Below, one piece after another: positions 16,570 through 24,082 of a DNA stretch of 64,000 nucleotides. The stretch comes from Virgibacillus_O sediminis. Its GTDB lineage: Bacteria > Bacillota > Bacilli > Bacillales > Amphibacillaceae. Made by a program: the position numbers and the translations under genes. Where the stretch lies: assembly GCF_042643265.1 (NCBI RefSeq), contig NZ_JBHRRZ010000008.1, positions 67,147-131,146 of the forward strand. Reading direction: 5' to 3'. The notes beneath the pieces were generated by a model. The model ran no database searches, was not told the origin of the DNA, and saw only the letters and a program-made list of their open reading frames with translations. Positions within the stretch are counted from its first letter, which is position 1. Every line of letters begins with the position of its first letter.

Positions 16570-16898
16570 TTGACAATTTTAAACTATTTCAGTAAGCTAT
16601 CAGTATATTATTAAGTATTCAACCTGCATCCTGTGCAGCAGTCGTCAGGCCTTCTTTAAGAAGGAGATTCGGCATAAAGCATCTCTGGCCTTTGGTTTTG
16701 GTGATAATAACACGTAAAAAGGCAGTATGTTATCGAACACGATAAATACACAATGAATATCATATCAAGATATCGTAAAAAGGAGTATTGCTACTTGCAA
16801 TGCTTTTTTTCATGCGGATAAAAAAGTCGATTGATTCCTCCGGGGATTGGTCGGCTTTTTTTATATATAAAAATCAACTGAAAAGGAGTGGAAAACAA
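16570..16898 (+). ncRNA. Structured leader B, homologue of leader A
   Basis: The region holds the same ordered elements as leader A. The fold at 16641-16673 pairs GTCG with CGGC (G-U allowed) around CCTTC-TTTAA-GAAGG and keeps GGAGATTCG. A matching TCAAGATAT block follows, then tandem hairpins at 16785-16810 (GTATTGC/GCAATGC plus seven T) and 16820-16862, the TATATAAAAATC stretch and AAAAGGAGTGG. A TTGACA at about 16570 could be the -35 element; the -10 is poor. The changes between the copies mostly preserve pairing, which argues for a functional RNA. Confidence 0.6.
16785..16862 (+). terminator. Tandem terminators of leader B
   Basis: The first stem is 16785-16791 with 16797-16803, followed by TTTTTTT. 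The second pairs 16820-16832 with 16847-16861 using several G-U pairs and ends in T. Layout and spacing match the pair in leader A. Confidence 0.6.
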
Positions 16899-17249
16899 AT
16901 GGGATATCAGGAGTCTTACATTCGATTCCGAAGTGAAAGAGATCTACGAAAGGAATGGAAACAGTACAAGGAGCGAGTAAAACAAGAGACCCCGTTGCTG
17001 GCAGAAGTAGTGTGCGCCAGCAGTGCTAAAAAGGATGTGTATCCGATTAAACAAGGGGAAATGATGCTGGTTGTAGTCGGTGAACGCAGTGCGCAGAAAA
17101 TGCATACCATCGAGCGTTCCTTAGACATCAAGAGGGTTAAAGGCATCATACCCATAGATGACTTCATCGTACTGGCTGGTGAGCAACATATGCATCTGGA
17201 TGAGTTCCTTCAATCTCATTTTCATGTGTTGACCCGGGAGGAAGAATAG
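16899..17249 (+). CDS. Hypothetical island protein
   Basis: 116 residues, not recognised. It begins MGYQESYIRFRSERDL with a basic helical stretch, then alternating strands and helices. The start at 16899 follows AAAAGGAGTGG; an ATG at 16788 would read through the leader's tandem terminators and is rejected. It is the second gene governed by the conserved leader RNA, after recT, so it probably works in the same programme. Confidence 0.65.
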   Translation: MGYQESYIRFRSERDLRKEWKQYKERVKQETPLLAEVVCASSAKKDVYPIKQGEMMLVVVGERSAQKMHTIERSLDIKRVKGIIPIDDFIVLAGEQHMHLDEFLQSHFHVLTREEE

Positions 17250-17365
17250 GACTTTCTCCATTCAAAAAGTAACTTTATATACACTGATTAAAGAAGCTGA
17301 TTAGATCCCACGGGAGCTAATGGGCTTTTTTAATATAAAAAATCTATTGGAAAGGAAGGATGTCC
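17250..17365 (+). promoter_or_regulatory. Partial leader element (hairpin plus AATATAAAAAATC)
   Basis: A hairpin (17291-17301 with 17321-17331, one mismatch) ends in six T and is followed by AATATAAAAAATC and AAAGGAAGG. This is the 3' half of the element seen in leaders A and B, without the GGAGATTCG fold. Confidence 0.5.
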
Positions 17366-17608
17366 ATGTCATATGCATGGTTCAAAAAGCAGAAGAAGGT
17401 GTTCATCGCATTTGCCGGTGAGGATAACAAGAACCAGTTCCTGGTTCGGAAGGGAAAGCAGTATTTCCACCTATCCGGTGAAAAAGAGGTCCGGAAATTA
17501 AGTCTTAAAGAGGCTTATCAGATCTTTCTCTTGATCTCCATGAAAGAAGTGGAATTCCGGGGCATTGGTTCTTTTCAAAACATGAATAAAGGAGTGGAAG
17601 TGAAGTGA
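17366..17608 (+). CDS. Hypothetical small island protein
   Basis: 80 residues, basic, unrecognised (MSYAWFKKQKKVFIAFAGED at the start). ATG 17366 lies seven bases after AAAGGAAGG; the ATG at 17360 overlaps that site. The stop overlaps the GTG of the following gene in a GTGA junction, so the two are co-translated and probably work together. Confidence 0.6.
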   Translation: MSYAWFKKQKKVFIAFAGEDNKNQFLVRKGKQYFHLSGEKEVRKLSLKEAYQIFLLISMKEVEFRGIGSFQNMNKGVEVK

Positions 17609-17976
17609 GTACAGCATTAAAACTACAAGAAGAGGAATTGCAAACGCATGAAGAGGCTGTTCAACTGGCGAATGAAATCAACCGGTTGGAAGCAGCGCTG
17701 AAACAGATGAAAGCGGTATTGAAATCCTATGTAAAAGATCATGGGGGAATCGATACGGGCGAGGAAGTCTGGGACTTCTATGAATCTGTTTCTTGGAAGT
17801 TTGATCGGCAGCGCTTGAAAGAGCTGGCAGGGGAAATGGCCATGGAAGGCATTGACCCGTGGGAGATGCTGAACATCTCCAAAGCCAATCTAAACAAGTT
17901 GGGATGGGAGGAACAGCGCCTTTCCAAATTGGGCACAAAAAAAGTGACGCAAAGATTTACGTCACGAAAGAAATAA
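17605..17976 (+). CDS. Hypothetical island protein with N-terminal coiled coil
   Basis: 123 residues. Residues 8-45 form a likely coiled coil (EELQTHEEAVQLANEINRLE); the remainder is acidic with WDFYESVSWKFDRQRL and a basic tail ending TSRKK. The layout recalls small phage proteins that accompany SSB and recombinase genes, but no family is recognised. GTG start with AAGGAGTGG upstream; overlaps the previous gene by four bases. Confidence 0.6.
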   Translation: MSTALKLQEEELQTHEEAVQLANEINRLEAALKQMKAVLKSYVKDHGGIDTGEEVWDFYESVSWKFDRQRLKELAGEMAMEGIDPWEMLNISKANLNKLGWEEQRLSKLGTKKVTQRFTSRKK

Positions 17977-18010
17977 AATAGTTGAATACAGAAATTATAT
18001 CTTAAAATAA

Positions 18011-18085
18011 GCCTTCCATCAAGGCATACAATCAGATGGCATGCAAGACGGGTGCCATCTGGTTCCTGTCTTGCATGGAAAGGAG
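18011..18085 (+). promoter_or_regulatory. radC leader with interleaved inverted repeats
   Basis: After a small hairpin GCCTT-CCATC-AAGGC (18011-18025) four arms occur in the order a-b-a'-b': CAGATGGCA (18033-18041), ATGCAAGAC (18041-18049), TGCCATCTG (18053-18061), GTCTTGCAT (18068-18076). Both pairings are perfect nine-bp stems and share one base, so they form either a tight pseudoknot or two mutually exclusive hairpins. The last arm ends three bases before AAGGAG, so the choice could expose or occlude the radC ribosome site. Confidence 0.6.
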
Positions 18086-18090
18086 ATAAT

Positions 18091-18741
18091 ATGAGCGTGA
18101 TAGAAAAAGCGAGAGAAGCAGTGGCAACGTATGAATCCATTGGGGAGCACGGGCTGATCAGCACGTATGACATTCTTTCGGTGGTGCTCGGACCATTCGC
18201 TTCCAGGGAAACGGTCCTCAAGCTGAGTGAGCATTCCATACGCAGTCTGGCTGAAATGACCGTCCATGAATTGGAAGCGGAAGGGTTGACGCATAATCAG
18301 GCGCTGACGCTCCATGCGGCAATGCTGTTGAGTAAGCGATACACCCAGACAGAGAACAGGCATGGAACCGTGATTCGCACACCTGAAGATGCAGCCGACT
18401 ATCTCATGGAGGAAATGCGCCAGTACAAACAGGAGCACTTCGTGGCTTTGATGCTGAACACCAAAAATGAGGTCACGCATAAAAAAACGATTTTCATAGG
18501 CAGCCTGAATGCTTCGGTCGTTCACCCAAGAGAACTTTTCCGTGAGGCGGTGAAGTGTTCGGCTTCCTCCGTCATCGTGGCTCACAACCATCCAAGTGGA
18601 ACTCCGTCTCCCTCACAGGAGGATATTCATATCACTCGCAAATTGACGGAGTCGGGGAAAACCATTGGGATTGAGGTGCTGGATCACGTGATACTGGGAG
18701 ACCGGAAATTCGTCAGTCTGAAAGAAAAAGGCTATATGTAA
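18091..18741 (+). CDS. radC: RadC/JAB-domain protein
   Basis: 216 residues. An N-terminal helix-hairpin-helix-like part (LEAEGLTHNQALTLHAAMLLSKR) precedes a JAMM/MPN+ domain with H165 and H167 (AHNHPSG) and D178 (SPSQED), the zinc ligands. RadC proteins of this type are frequent on plasmids, phages and islands; their biochemical role is still unclear despite the DNA-repair name. This is an island copy rather than the chromosomal gene next to mreB. The start at 18091 follows AAGGAG and a structured leader; an in-frame ATG at 18052 lies inside that structure. Confidence 0.85.
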   Translation: MSVIEKAREAVATYESIGEHGLISTYDILSVVLGPFASRETVLKLSEHSIRSLAEMTVHELEAEGLTHNQALTLHAAMLLSKRYTQTENRHGTVIRTPEDAADYLMEEMRQYKQEHFVALMLNTKNEVTHKKTIFIGSLNASVVHPRELFREAVKCSASSVIVAHNHPSGTPSPSQEDIHITRKLTESGKTIGIEVLDHVILGDRKFVSLKEKGYM

Positions 18742-18768
18742 AAGGTACATGAATAGGAACGATGAAAA

Positions 18769-18809
18769 GACATTCTGGAGACGCCGGTCCCCGGAGTGTC
18801 TTTCTTTTT
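18769..18809 (+). terminator. Terminator after radC
   Basis: Arms GACATTC (18769-18775) and GAGTGTC (18794-18800), with extra pairing inside, are followed by TTTCTTTTTG. Confidence 0.55.
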
Positions 18810-18858
18810 GTTTAGACAGCTTCTACCCATAAAAGTAAACGGAAAGGAGAACGATACC

Positions 18859-19044
18859 ATGAAAGTTAAAAATGAATTGATTACCTGCGAAATCTGTGAT
18901 GCTCAAACCAGTTTAGACGATGCCCTATTCGATGAACAGGCGGAAGTCTATTTCTGTGACAACGGCTGCTTCGAGGATTGGGCGGATGACAACTTCCATG
19001 ACATTGTGGAGCAATACAGGGAGATGCACGTGTACGCAGGATAA
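18859..19044 (+). CDS. Small zinc-ribbon protein
   Basis: 61 residues with two Cys pairs: CEICDAQ near the start and FCDNGC about 20 residues later, then an acidic tail (FEDWADDNFHDIV). The pattern suggests a single zinc ribbon, perhaps a protein-protein adaptor. GGAAAGGAG precedes the ATG at 18859; an ATG at 18796 would read through the preceding terminator. Family not recognised. Confidence 0.65.
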   Translation: MKVKNELITCEICDAQTSLDDALFDEQAEVYFCDNGCFEDWADDNFHDIVEQYREMHVYAG

Positions 19045-19059
19045 AAGGGGGAGAATGGA

Positions 19060-19350
19060 ATGGTGAAGGATTTCCTGGTGGCAGTTACTCCAGAACTGGA
19101 AAACTATCTAAGGGAAGGAGAAGTCATCAGCCATGAAAACATGGTGGAGATGATAAAGACGGCAGTAAAGCATGCGGAAATAAGCTGTTTTATCGCTTTC
19201 CATAAACAGAAAGGAACCACACTGGTAACCGACGGGGATGGCAATGTCCTAGAGAGATTGTTGCTGTCCCTGCCGGAGAATATATGGCTGGTATTGGAAG
19301 AGACAGATGCTAATATCACTTGTGTGGCAATGCTGCCGCGAGAGTACTAG
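19060..19350 (+). CDS. Hypothetical island protein
   Basis: 96 residues, unrecognised. Predicted alternating helices and strands (VKDFLVAVTPELENYLREGE, then SCFIAFHKQKGTTLVTDGDGNV). AAAAGGGGGAG lies before the ATG and only 15 bases separate it from the zinc-ribbon gene, so they share an mRNA. Confidence 0.55.
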   Translation: MVKDFLVAVTPELENYLREGEVISHENMVEMIKTAVKHAEISCFIAFHKQKGTTLVTDGDGNVLERLLLSLPENIWLVLEETDANITCVAMLPREY

Positions 19351-19374
19351 ATGAGCACATAAATAAAAATCCCT

Positions 19375-19422
19375 GAAAGCATCTTTCCATCACAGAACAA
19401 GAAAAGGAAGGTGCTTTCTTTA
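19375..19422 (+). terminator. Terminator-like hairpin before the 191-residue gene
   Basis: GAAAGCATCTTTCC (19375-19388) pairs with GGAAGGTGCTTTC (19406-19418), then TTTATTT. It stands about 35 bases before the next ribosome site. Confidence 0.55.
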
Positions 19423-19472
19423 TTTCCAAAGTGGAAGAAAAAGTGATCGATAAAAGGAGGAGAAATAGGCGA

Positions 19473-20048
19473 ATGGAACATATTCAACAACTATTGGAAG
19501 ACAAATTCAATGTAGAATTAATAAGACTTTATGCCATCGGGGTAAAAGATAGAAATCTATTTTATAAAGATGCAGCAGTGACGGAAGAAAAAGATTCGTA
19601 CATCTTGGTATTTCAACAATTCCCTTCCCTTAATACTTGGGACCAAGGAAATAAGAAGGTCTCTATCGATAGACACACAGGGGTTGTGCACGTTTATCAC
19701 TATGATATTGATGGTGAAAATTGGAGTAAGGGGTGGTATAGTCTGATGCCTCAACTAACTATTGAACTGGATACCCTTATTGAAAAAATGCCCTCCCTAA
19801 TTATGGAGGAACTCATAGAAGAAAATGAATGCTATAGAACAGAAACGAAAAGACTGAAAGATGAGAATAAGGAACTGAGCCAAATGTTGGAAGATTCTGG
19901 GGTCAGCTATAATAAAGAGAAAGTCACTTACTTCGCCAGTGGATTTGAAGCTGGTAAAAACCTTTATCGTATTCCCGTCATTTCAGGAATTAAGGTGAGT
20001 ATTCTCAACAAACTTTCCTTTAATAACGGAAGGGAAGCTTCAAGCTAG
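19473..20048 (+). CDS. Hypothetical island protein with central coiled coil
   Basis: 191 residues, unrecognised. The N-terminal 110 residues look like a mixed alpha/beta domain with SIDRHTGVVHVYHYD; a coiled coil follows (CYRTETKRLKDENKELSQML), then a short tail. AAAAGGAGGAG favours the ATG at 19473 over an in-frame GTG at 19431. The gene is more AT-rich than radC or the MoxR gene. Confidence 0.55.
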   Translation: MEHIQQLLEDKFNVELIRLYAIGVKDRNLFYKDAAVTEEKDSYILVFQQFPSLNTWDQGNKKVSIDRHTGVVHVYHYDIDGENWSKGWYSLMPQLTIELDTLIEKMPSLIMEELIEENECYRTETKRLKDENKELSQMLEDSGVSYNKEKVTYFASGFEAGKNLYRIPVISGIKVSILNKLSFNNGREASS

Positions 20049-20098
20049 GAAGAGGAAAGCACAGAGAAAATATGAAAGCTGAATAATAGGGCGGTTTA

Positions 20099-20153
20099 GG
20101 AACGTATTTTTGTTCAACTTTTGCTATAAGTTGAGGGAAATACGTTCCTTTAC
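20099..20153 (+). terminator. Strong hairpin before the next island gene
   Basis: GGAACGTATTT...CAACTT (20099-20120) pairs with AAGTTGAGGGAAATACGTTCC (20128-20148) with few mismatches around a seven-base loop; TTTA follows. Confidence 0.65.
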
Positions 20154-20190
20154 TTGTTAAAAATCTTTTCTGATGAAGGAGTGTTTAATA

Positions 20191-21081
20191 ATGGCGGAGT
20201 TGGCTAATCTTGCAGTCGTTAAAAGTAAACATTCGGATCTTTTAGGTCATTTAATGTGGTACAGCGTGGGAAAGCAATTAATCCAAACGGACGAGCTGGA
20301 ACGAAAGCTGAACGAGGCTGGATTGGACTTATGCTGGATGCCGAAAGCCATTCGCTCTCCGGACGCTTTCCGCCGTGCGACCAAGGAACTGGAACAGCGG
20401 AAGACCACCACTAATCCGGATGTGTATGAAAACGTTCTGGTACGGGAAGTCTTTTCGGATGCCACGACCGTCCAGCGGAATCTGGTCATCGAAAGCGTGG
20501 ATCAGCATGGGAAGCGTCTGTCCTATGACGCAGAGGCGGCCATCATCACATTGGATAAGAAACAGGATAGGATTGCCTTGGTCGCACATCAAGAAGCAGC
20601 ACAGGCGCTGTGTCAGGAAGCGGAAAGGAAATTCGATGTTTATAAAAACCATTATGCAGCCCAGCAAATCCGGGTCATGGTAAGTAAAATCCTACAATCC
20701 CTCGCACCTACACCGGTACGGAAGAATGGAGGCATCTACTTTGTCCCATCCTCCAAGACGGTGGACTTATCCAGTCTGGTACGTTTCATCTCTTCTCTGG
20801 AAAACAGTGAAGGCTACAAGATTCCGGTGATTGATACCACGGATAACCGTCAGATGGTAAATGACAAACTGGCGGAGCATCTGCAATCCGTTTTAGAAGG
20901 CTGCCGAAACCGAGAGGGACTGAAAAAAGGACAGGTCAAGGAATTGGTCGATGAAGCCAATACCGTCATAAAAAACTACCGAAATTATAAATCGATTGTG
21001 CAGGAGCAGTCTGAACAGATGGAGGAGACCATCCTGATGATTCGTTCGGAGATGAACCAACTCCTCAAGGGAATGGAGTAG
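20191..21081 (+). CDS. Uncharacterised protein resembling DUF6744
   Basis: 296 residues. It starts MAELANLAVVKSKHSDLLGHLMWYSV and contains LIQTDELERKLNEAGLDLCWMPKAIRSPDAFRRAT, a signature I associate with the family annotated DUF6744 on Bacillaceae plasmids and islands; this is from memory. The middle is alpha/beta (GGIYFVPSSKTVDLSSLVRFI) and the end is a long helix (IVQEQSEQMEETILMIR). It precedes the MoxR/vWA pair and may be their target or partner. AAGGAG precedes ATG 20191. No catalytic motif is visible. Confidence 0.65.
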   Translation: MAELANLAVVKSKHSDLLGHLMWYSVGKQLIQTDELERKLNEAGLDLCWMPKAIRSPDAFRRATKELEQRKTTTNPDVYENVLVREVFSDATTVQRNLVIESVDQHGKRLSYDAEAAIITLDKKQDRIALVAHQEAAQALCQEAERKFDVYKNHYAAQQIRVMVSKILQSLAPTPVRKNGGIYFVPSSKTVDLSSLVRFISSLENSEGYKIPVIDTTDNRQMVNDKLAEHLQSVLEGCRNREGLKKGQVKELVDEANTVIKNYRNYKSIVQEQSEQMEETILMIRSEMNQLLKGME

Positions 21082-21115
21082 AGGGTAAGCCACACTTGCT
21101 GGATAAATAAAAAAA

Positions 21116-21147
21116 TGGTCTCCTTACGGGGGCCGGTAAGAAAACCA
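21116..21147 (+). terminator. Hairpin before the MoxR gene
   Basis: TGGT with ACCA (21116/21144) and CTTAC with GTAAG (21123/21136) form a stem with internal mismatches; only a short A-rich tail follows, so termination would be weak. Confidence 0.4.
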
Positions 21148-21196
21148 ATAAGTAGAAACAGGTCATTACTTAAGATATAAGAAAGGATCGATTTAT

Positions 21197-22321
21197 ATGT
21201 CAAATAACCTGGAAAAGTTAAAAGAAATAAAGCATGCATTGAACACAAAGTATCTGGAACGGGAAACCCAGATTGAAGGGATGCTTGTGGCTCTGCTGGC
21301 CAAAGAACATCTCTTGCTCGTTGGCCCGCCGGGTACAGCCAAAAGCGCTCTGTCCAATGAACTATCCAACATGATAGAGGGAGCGAGCTATTTTCAATGG
21401 CTGCTGACCAAGTACACGACACCGGATGAAGTGTTCGGCGGCATCATGCTGAAAGAGATGGAACAGGGCATCTACAGGCATAATACAGCTTCCAAAATGC
21501 CCGAAGCACATCTGGTATTCCTAGATGAGATATTCAAGGGCAGCTCGGAAATCCTGAATTCCCTGCTGAAAGCGATCAATGAACGGACATTCGAAAACGG
21601 CCCCGATGAGATGGCCATGCCACTCATGACCTTAGTCGGTGCAAGCAACGAGTATCCGGAAGAAGATGAAGGGCTGGAGGCGTTATTCGATCGGTTTCTT
21701 CTCCGTTTCGAAGTGGATTACATCAAAGATCGCCAAAACCTGATTTCCATGATGAAAGGAACGGGAAAAGGGCAGAACATGCCTACGATAACGCTGGAAG
21801 AATTGGAAGGCCTGCAGTTTCTCCGTGAAATGGTGGATATCCCCGAAAATGTCTATGAAACATTGGCAGATATCTGGGAAGAGCTGAAGGACGAAGGGAT
21901 ACACCCGTCCGACAGGCGGTTGCAGCGTTCCTATTCTGCTCTGCAGGCGAAGGCGTTGATTGAACAGCGACAAATCGTTGAAGTAAAAGATATTCTGTTT
22001 CTGGAACATGCACTCTGGGAAAATGCGGATCAGCGGGAACAAGTGAGAGACATTGTCCGTCATCATGCGCAGGATGCGGTCGCTCATGCGTTGGAGGCGG
22101 TAGCCGAAGATGCCAAAGACATTATGGATGGCAGAGACAAGGATTCTTCTACCGAGTACGTGCTGGAAGCCACACAGAAAATGAAGTCACTGGCGAATGA
22201 AATCTCTAACCTGAAAACCAAGTATCCCGAGAGAGGGGATGAGTTGGAAGCAGCCCATGAAGAGTTAAAAAGAAATTTAGATGAACTGACCAATTCGGTG
22301 TTGGAGCCAATCGAAAGATAA
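21197..22321 (+). CDS. MoxR/RavA-type AAA+ ATPase
   Basis: 374 residues. Walker A GPPGTAKSA (43-51), Walker B LVFLDEIFKGSSE (D110, E111), sensor region LVGASNEYPE, arginine-finger segment ALFDRFLLRFEVDY, then a helical lid and a C-terminal helical tail. This is the MoxR branch, whose members pair with a von Willebrand A protein to remodel partner proteins, such as RavA-ViaA or CoxD-CoxE. The vWA partner is encoded next. Within this island the client may be a recombination or replication protein; that is inference. GAAAGGATCG precedes the ATG. Confidence 0.88.
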   Translation: MSNNLEKLKEIKHALNTKYLERETQIEGMLVALLAKEHLLLVGPPGTAKSALSNELSNMIEGASYFQWLLTKYTTPDEVFGGIMLKEMEQGIYRHNTASKMPEAHLVFLDEIFKGSSEILNSLLKAINERTFENGPDEMAMPLMTLVGASNEYPEEDEGLEALFDRFLLRFEVDYIKDRQNLISMMKGTGKGQNMPTITLEELEGLQFLREMVDIPENVYETLADIWEELKDEGIHPSDRRLQRSYSALQAKALIEQRQIVEVKDILFLEHALWENADQREQVRDIVRHHAQDAVAHALEAVAEDAKDIMDGRDKDSSTEYVLEATQKMKSLANEISNLKTKYPERGDELEAAHEELKRNLDELTNSVLEPIER

Positions 22322-22341
22322 AATCATAAGGAAACGGGGAG

Positions 22342-22379
22342 AAATGCCGAAGTGATAGACTTTGGCATTTTTCTTTATT
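22342..22379 (+). terminator. Terminator-like hairpin between MoxR and vWA genes
   Basis: Twelve-bp arms AAATGCCGAAGT (22342-22353) and ACTTTGGCATTT (22359-22370) with one G-U pair, loop GATAG, then a T-rich tail. Read-through or attenuation would set the MoxR/vWA ratio. Confidence 0.65.
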
Positions 22380-22394
22380 CAAAAGGAGGGTACC

Positions 22395-23840
22395 ATGAAG
22401 AATCAAACGTGGAACGGACAGGAGGCGGTGATTAATAGTGATAAGTTCGACAGACGGAGATTCCAGAAGCTTTATGATATGTCGCAGGGGTTACAGGATT
22501 TGAATGACTTTGATACCCCGTTCCCGACCTATCATGCTTTGTTGAATGATATCTGGGGTTCCCTGTATAAAATGAACCCCGAGTTAAAAGACAGGGAAGA
22601 AGTGACCGATGAATTTCAGACGAATCATGCCTTCATGCAGCGAATCGTGGAGGATGAGAACTTTAAGCGTTATCGGGAGACCACACGCCTGGATGACCTC
22701 TCATCGGCCATCGGCACGGTGCAGTTCGGGAGGAAGACTCGGGAATGGCTGGAACAGCAGAGGGAAGACAATGAAGCACTCGATCAGCATATGAGGGAAC
22801 TCCAACACATGCAGAACCAACTGGAGAAACAGCGTCGAGACCATGGGGCTGGGAAGGAAAACCAGGACCTCCAAAAGGACTTGCAGCAGCAATTAGAGGA
22901 ACTGCATAGCCATATTGAACAGGCATTGACCGGGGGCGAAAGAAGTTTTGAACAGGCAATGGAAGAGGCAATACAGGACACCAAAGATACCAAAGAGAAT
23001 CTGAAGTCGTTGATTGGCGGTACAAAAGCCGGAAGCGGGGAAGCCGAATTAAAGAAGATGCCCCTCCGTGATCAACTGGAACTTGCTGATAATATGGCAG
23101 CCAACGCACAGATGAAAGAAATTGCAGAATGGGCGGGACGTTTCAAGCAGATAGCCCGTAAAAAACAAAAGTCGAAGCATGATAGGACAACCAGCAGGAG
23201 TGGCGTGACCTTGGGCAACAACCCGGAAAGGTTACTGTCATCCGAGCTTGCCCTGTATAAGAATGAATCCACCCGAATGGAATTCCTACGACGGTTTGCG
23301 CAACGTCGAACACGACAGCATGACACCAAAGGGAAGGACACGTTGGGACAGGGACCAATCATTCTCTGTCTGGATCAATCAGGCAGTATGAAGAACTTGG
23401 ACACACAGTCCAAAGGGTTTGCCCTGGCTTTGATGAGCATTGCAAAGAAGCAGCATCGTGACTTTGCGTTCATTCCCTTTTCAGGTAGTGCTTATAAATA
23501 TATTTTCAAGAGGGGAAGAATCAAAGGAAATGATATGGTAGAGGTCTGTGAAAACTTTCTCGGTGGCGGGACGAACTTTGAAGCTCCGTTAAGGAAGGGA
23601 ACAGAAGTCATCCAAAGCAGCAGCTTCAAGAAAGCGGATATTGTCTTCGTTACAGACGGGGAAGCCCCTATCTCCAAAGAGTTTCTTCGGTATTTGGATG
23701 AGCAGAAGGAAGAAAAAGGTTTTCACGTGTTGACGCTTCTCCTCGGGTCGAGCAGTAAAAGCGTCCAAGCGTTTTCCGATAAGATGGTGCAGGTGAGAGA
23801 CTTTACCGATGAGGGAAGTTTTACCGCATTTGAAATATAG
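22395..23840 (+). CDS. vWA-domain partner of the MoxR ATPase (CoxE/ViaA-like)
   Basis: 481 residues. The N-terminal two thirds are helical and charged with long Gln-rich coiled coils (LQHMQNQLEKQRRDHG). The C-terminal von Willebrand A domain has the MIDAS residues DQSGS (327-331), a GGTNFEAPL threonine motif and the aspartate in VTDGEA near 421. Such proteins act with MoxR ATPases as metal-dependent adaptors. The start at 22395 follows AAAAGGAGG; the ATG at 22362 lies inside the hairpin loop side and is rejected. It is the last large gene of the GC-richer block. Confidence 0.85.
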   Translation: MKNQTWNGQEAVINSDKFDRRRFQKLYDMSQGLQDLNDFDTPFPTYHALLNDIWGSLYKMNPELKDREEVTDEFQTNHAFMQRIVEDENFKRYRETTRLDDLSSAIGTVQFGRKTREWLEQQREDNEALDQHMRELQHMQNQLEKQRRDHGAGKENQDLQKDLQQQLEELHSHIEQALTGGERSFEQAMEEAIQDTKDTKENLKSLIGGTKAGSGEAELKKMPLRDQLELADNMAANAQMKEIAEWAGRFKQIARKKQKSKHDRTTSRSGVTLGNNPERLLSSELALYKNESTRMEFLRRFAQRRTRQHDTKGKDTLGQGPIILCLDQSGSMKNLDTQSKGFALALMSIAKKQHRDFAFIPFSGSAYKYIFKRGRIKGNDMVEVCENFLGGGTNFEAPLRKGTEVIQSSSFKKADIVFVTDGEAPISKEFLRYLDEQKEEKGFHVLTLLLGSSSKSVQAFSDKMVQVRDFTDEGSFTAFEI

Positions 23841-23850
23841 GCTAAACATA

Positions 23851-23888
23851 TAGACTCTGGAATACTTTCCGGGGTCTATTTTTTTTCG
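23851..23888 (+). terminator. Terminator after the vWA gene
   Basis: TAGACTC (23851-23857) pairs with GGGTCTA (23872-23878, one G-U), followed by eight T. It closes the main island transcript. Confidence 0.7.
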
Positions 23889-23998
23889 ATTTAGCTATAA
23901 TGCCCAATTTAATCATGTTTTTTGGTATACTAGCTACAGTGTAATAAGGCTTCCATGGGTGGCGAACTCACTCCCTTTGAAGAAAGGGGGTGATAGGA

Positions 23999-24082
23999 TT
24001 GACGGTATTTGAGACACTAATCATCAGTATTTCGTTTGCATCTTTAATCGTAGCTGTACTGTCTTTTCATCAAAAAAAGTAA
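23999..24082 (+). CDS. Holin-like type I toxin peptide
   Basis: 27 residues from a TTG start (TTG ACG GTA TTT GAG) behind AAAGGGGGTGA: one transmembrane helix (TLIISISFASLIVAVLSF) and a HQKK tail. Size, composition and tail match the 'putative holin-like toxin' group of type I toxins common in Bacillaceae. A -10-like TATACT at 23926-23931 would start a transcript with a leader of about 60 bases. An antisense RNA is encoded opposite its 3' region. The peptide would damage the membrane if translated freely. Confidence 0.7.
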   Translation: MTVFETLIISISFASLIVAVLSFHQKK

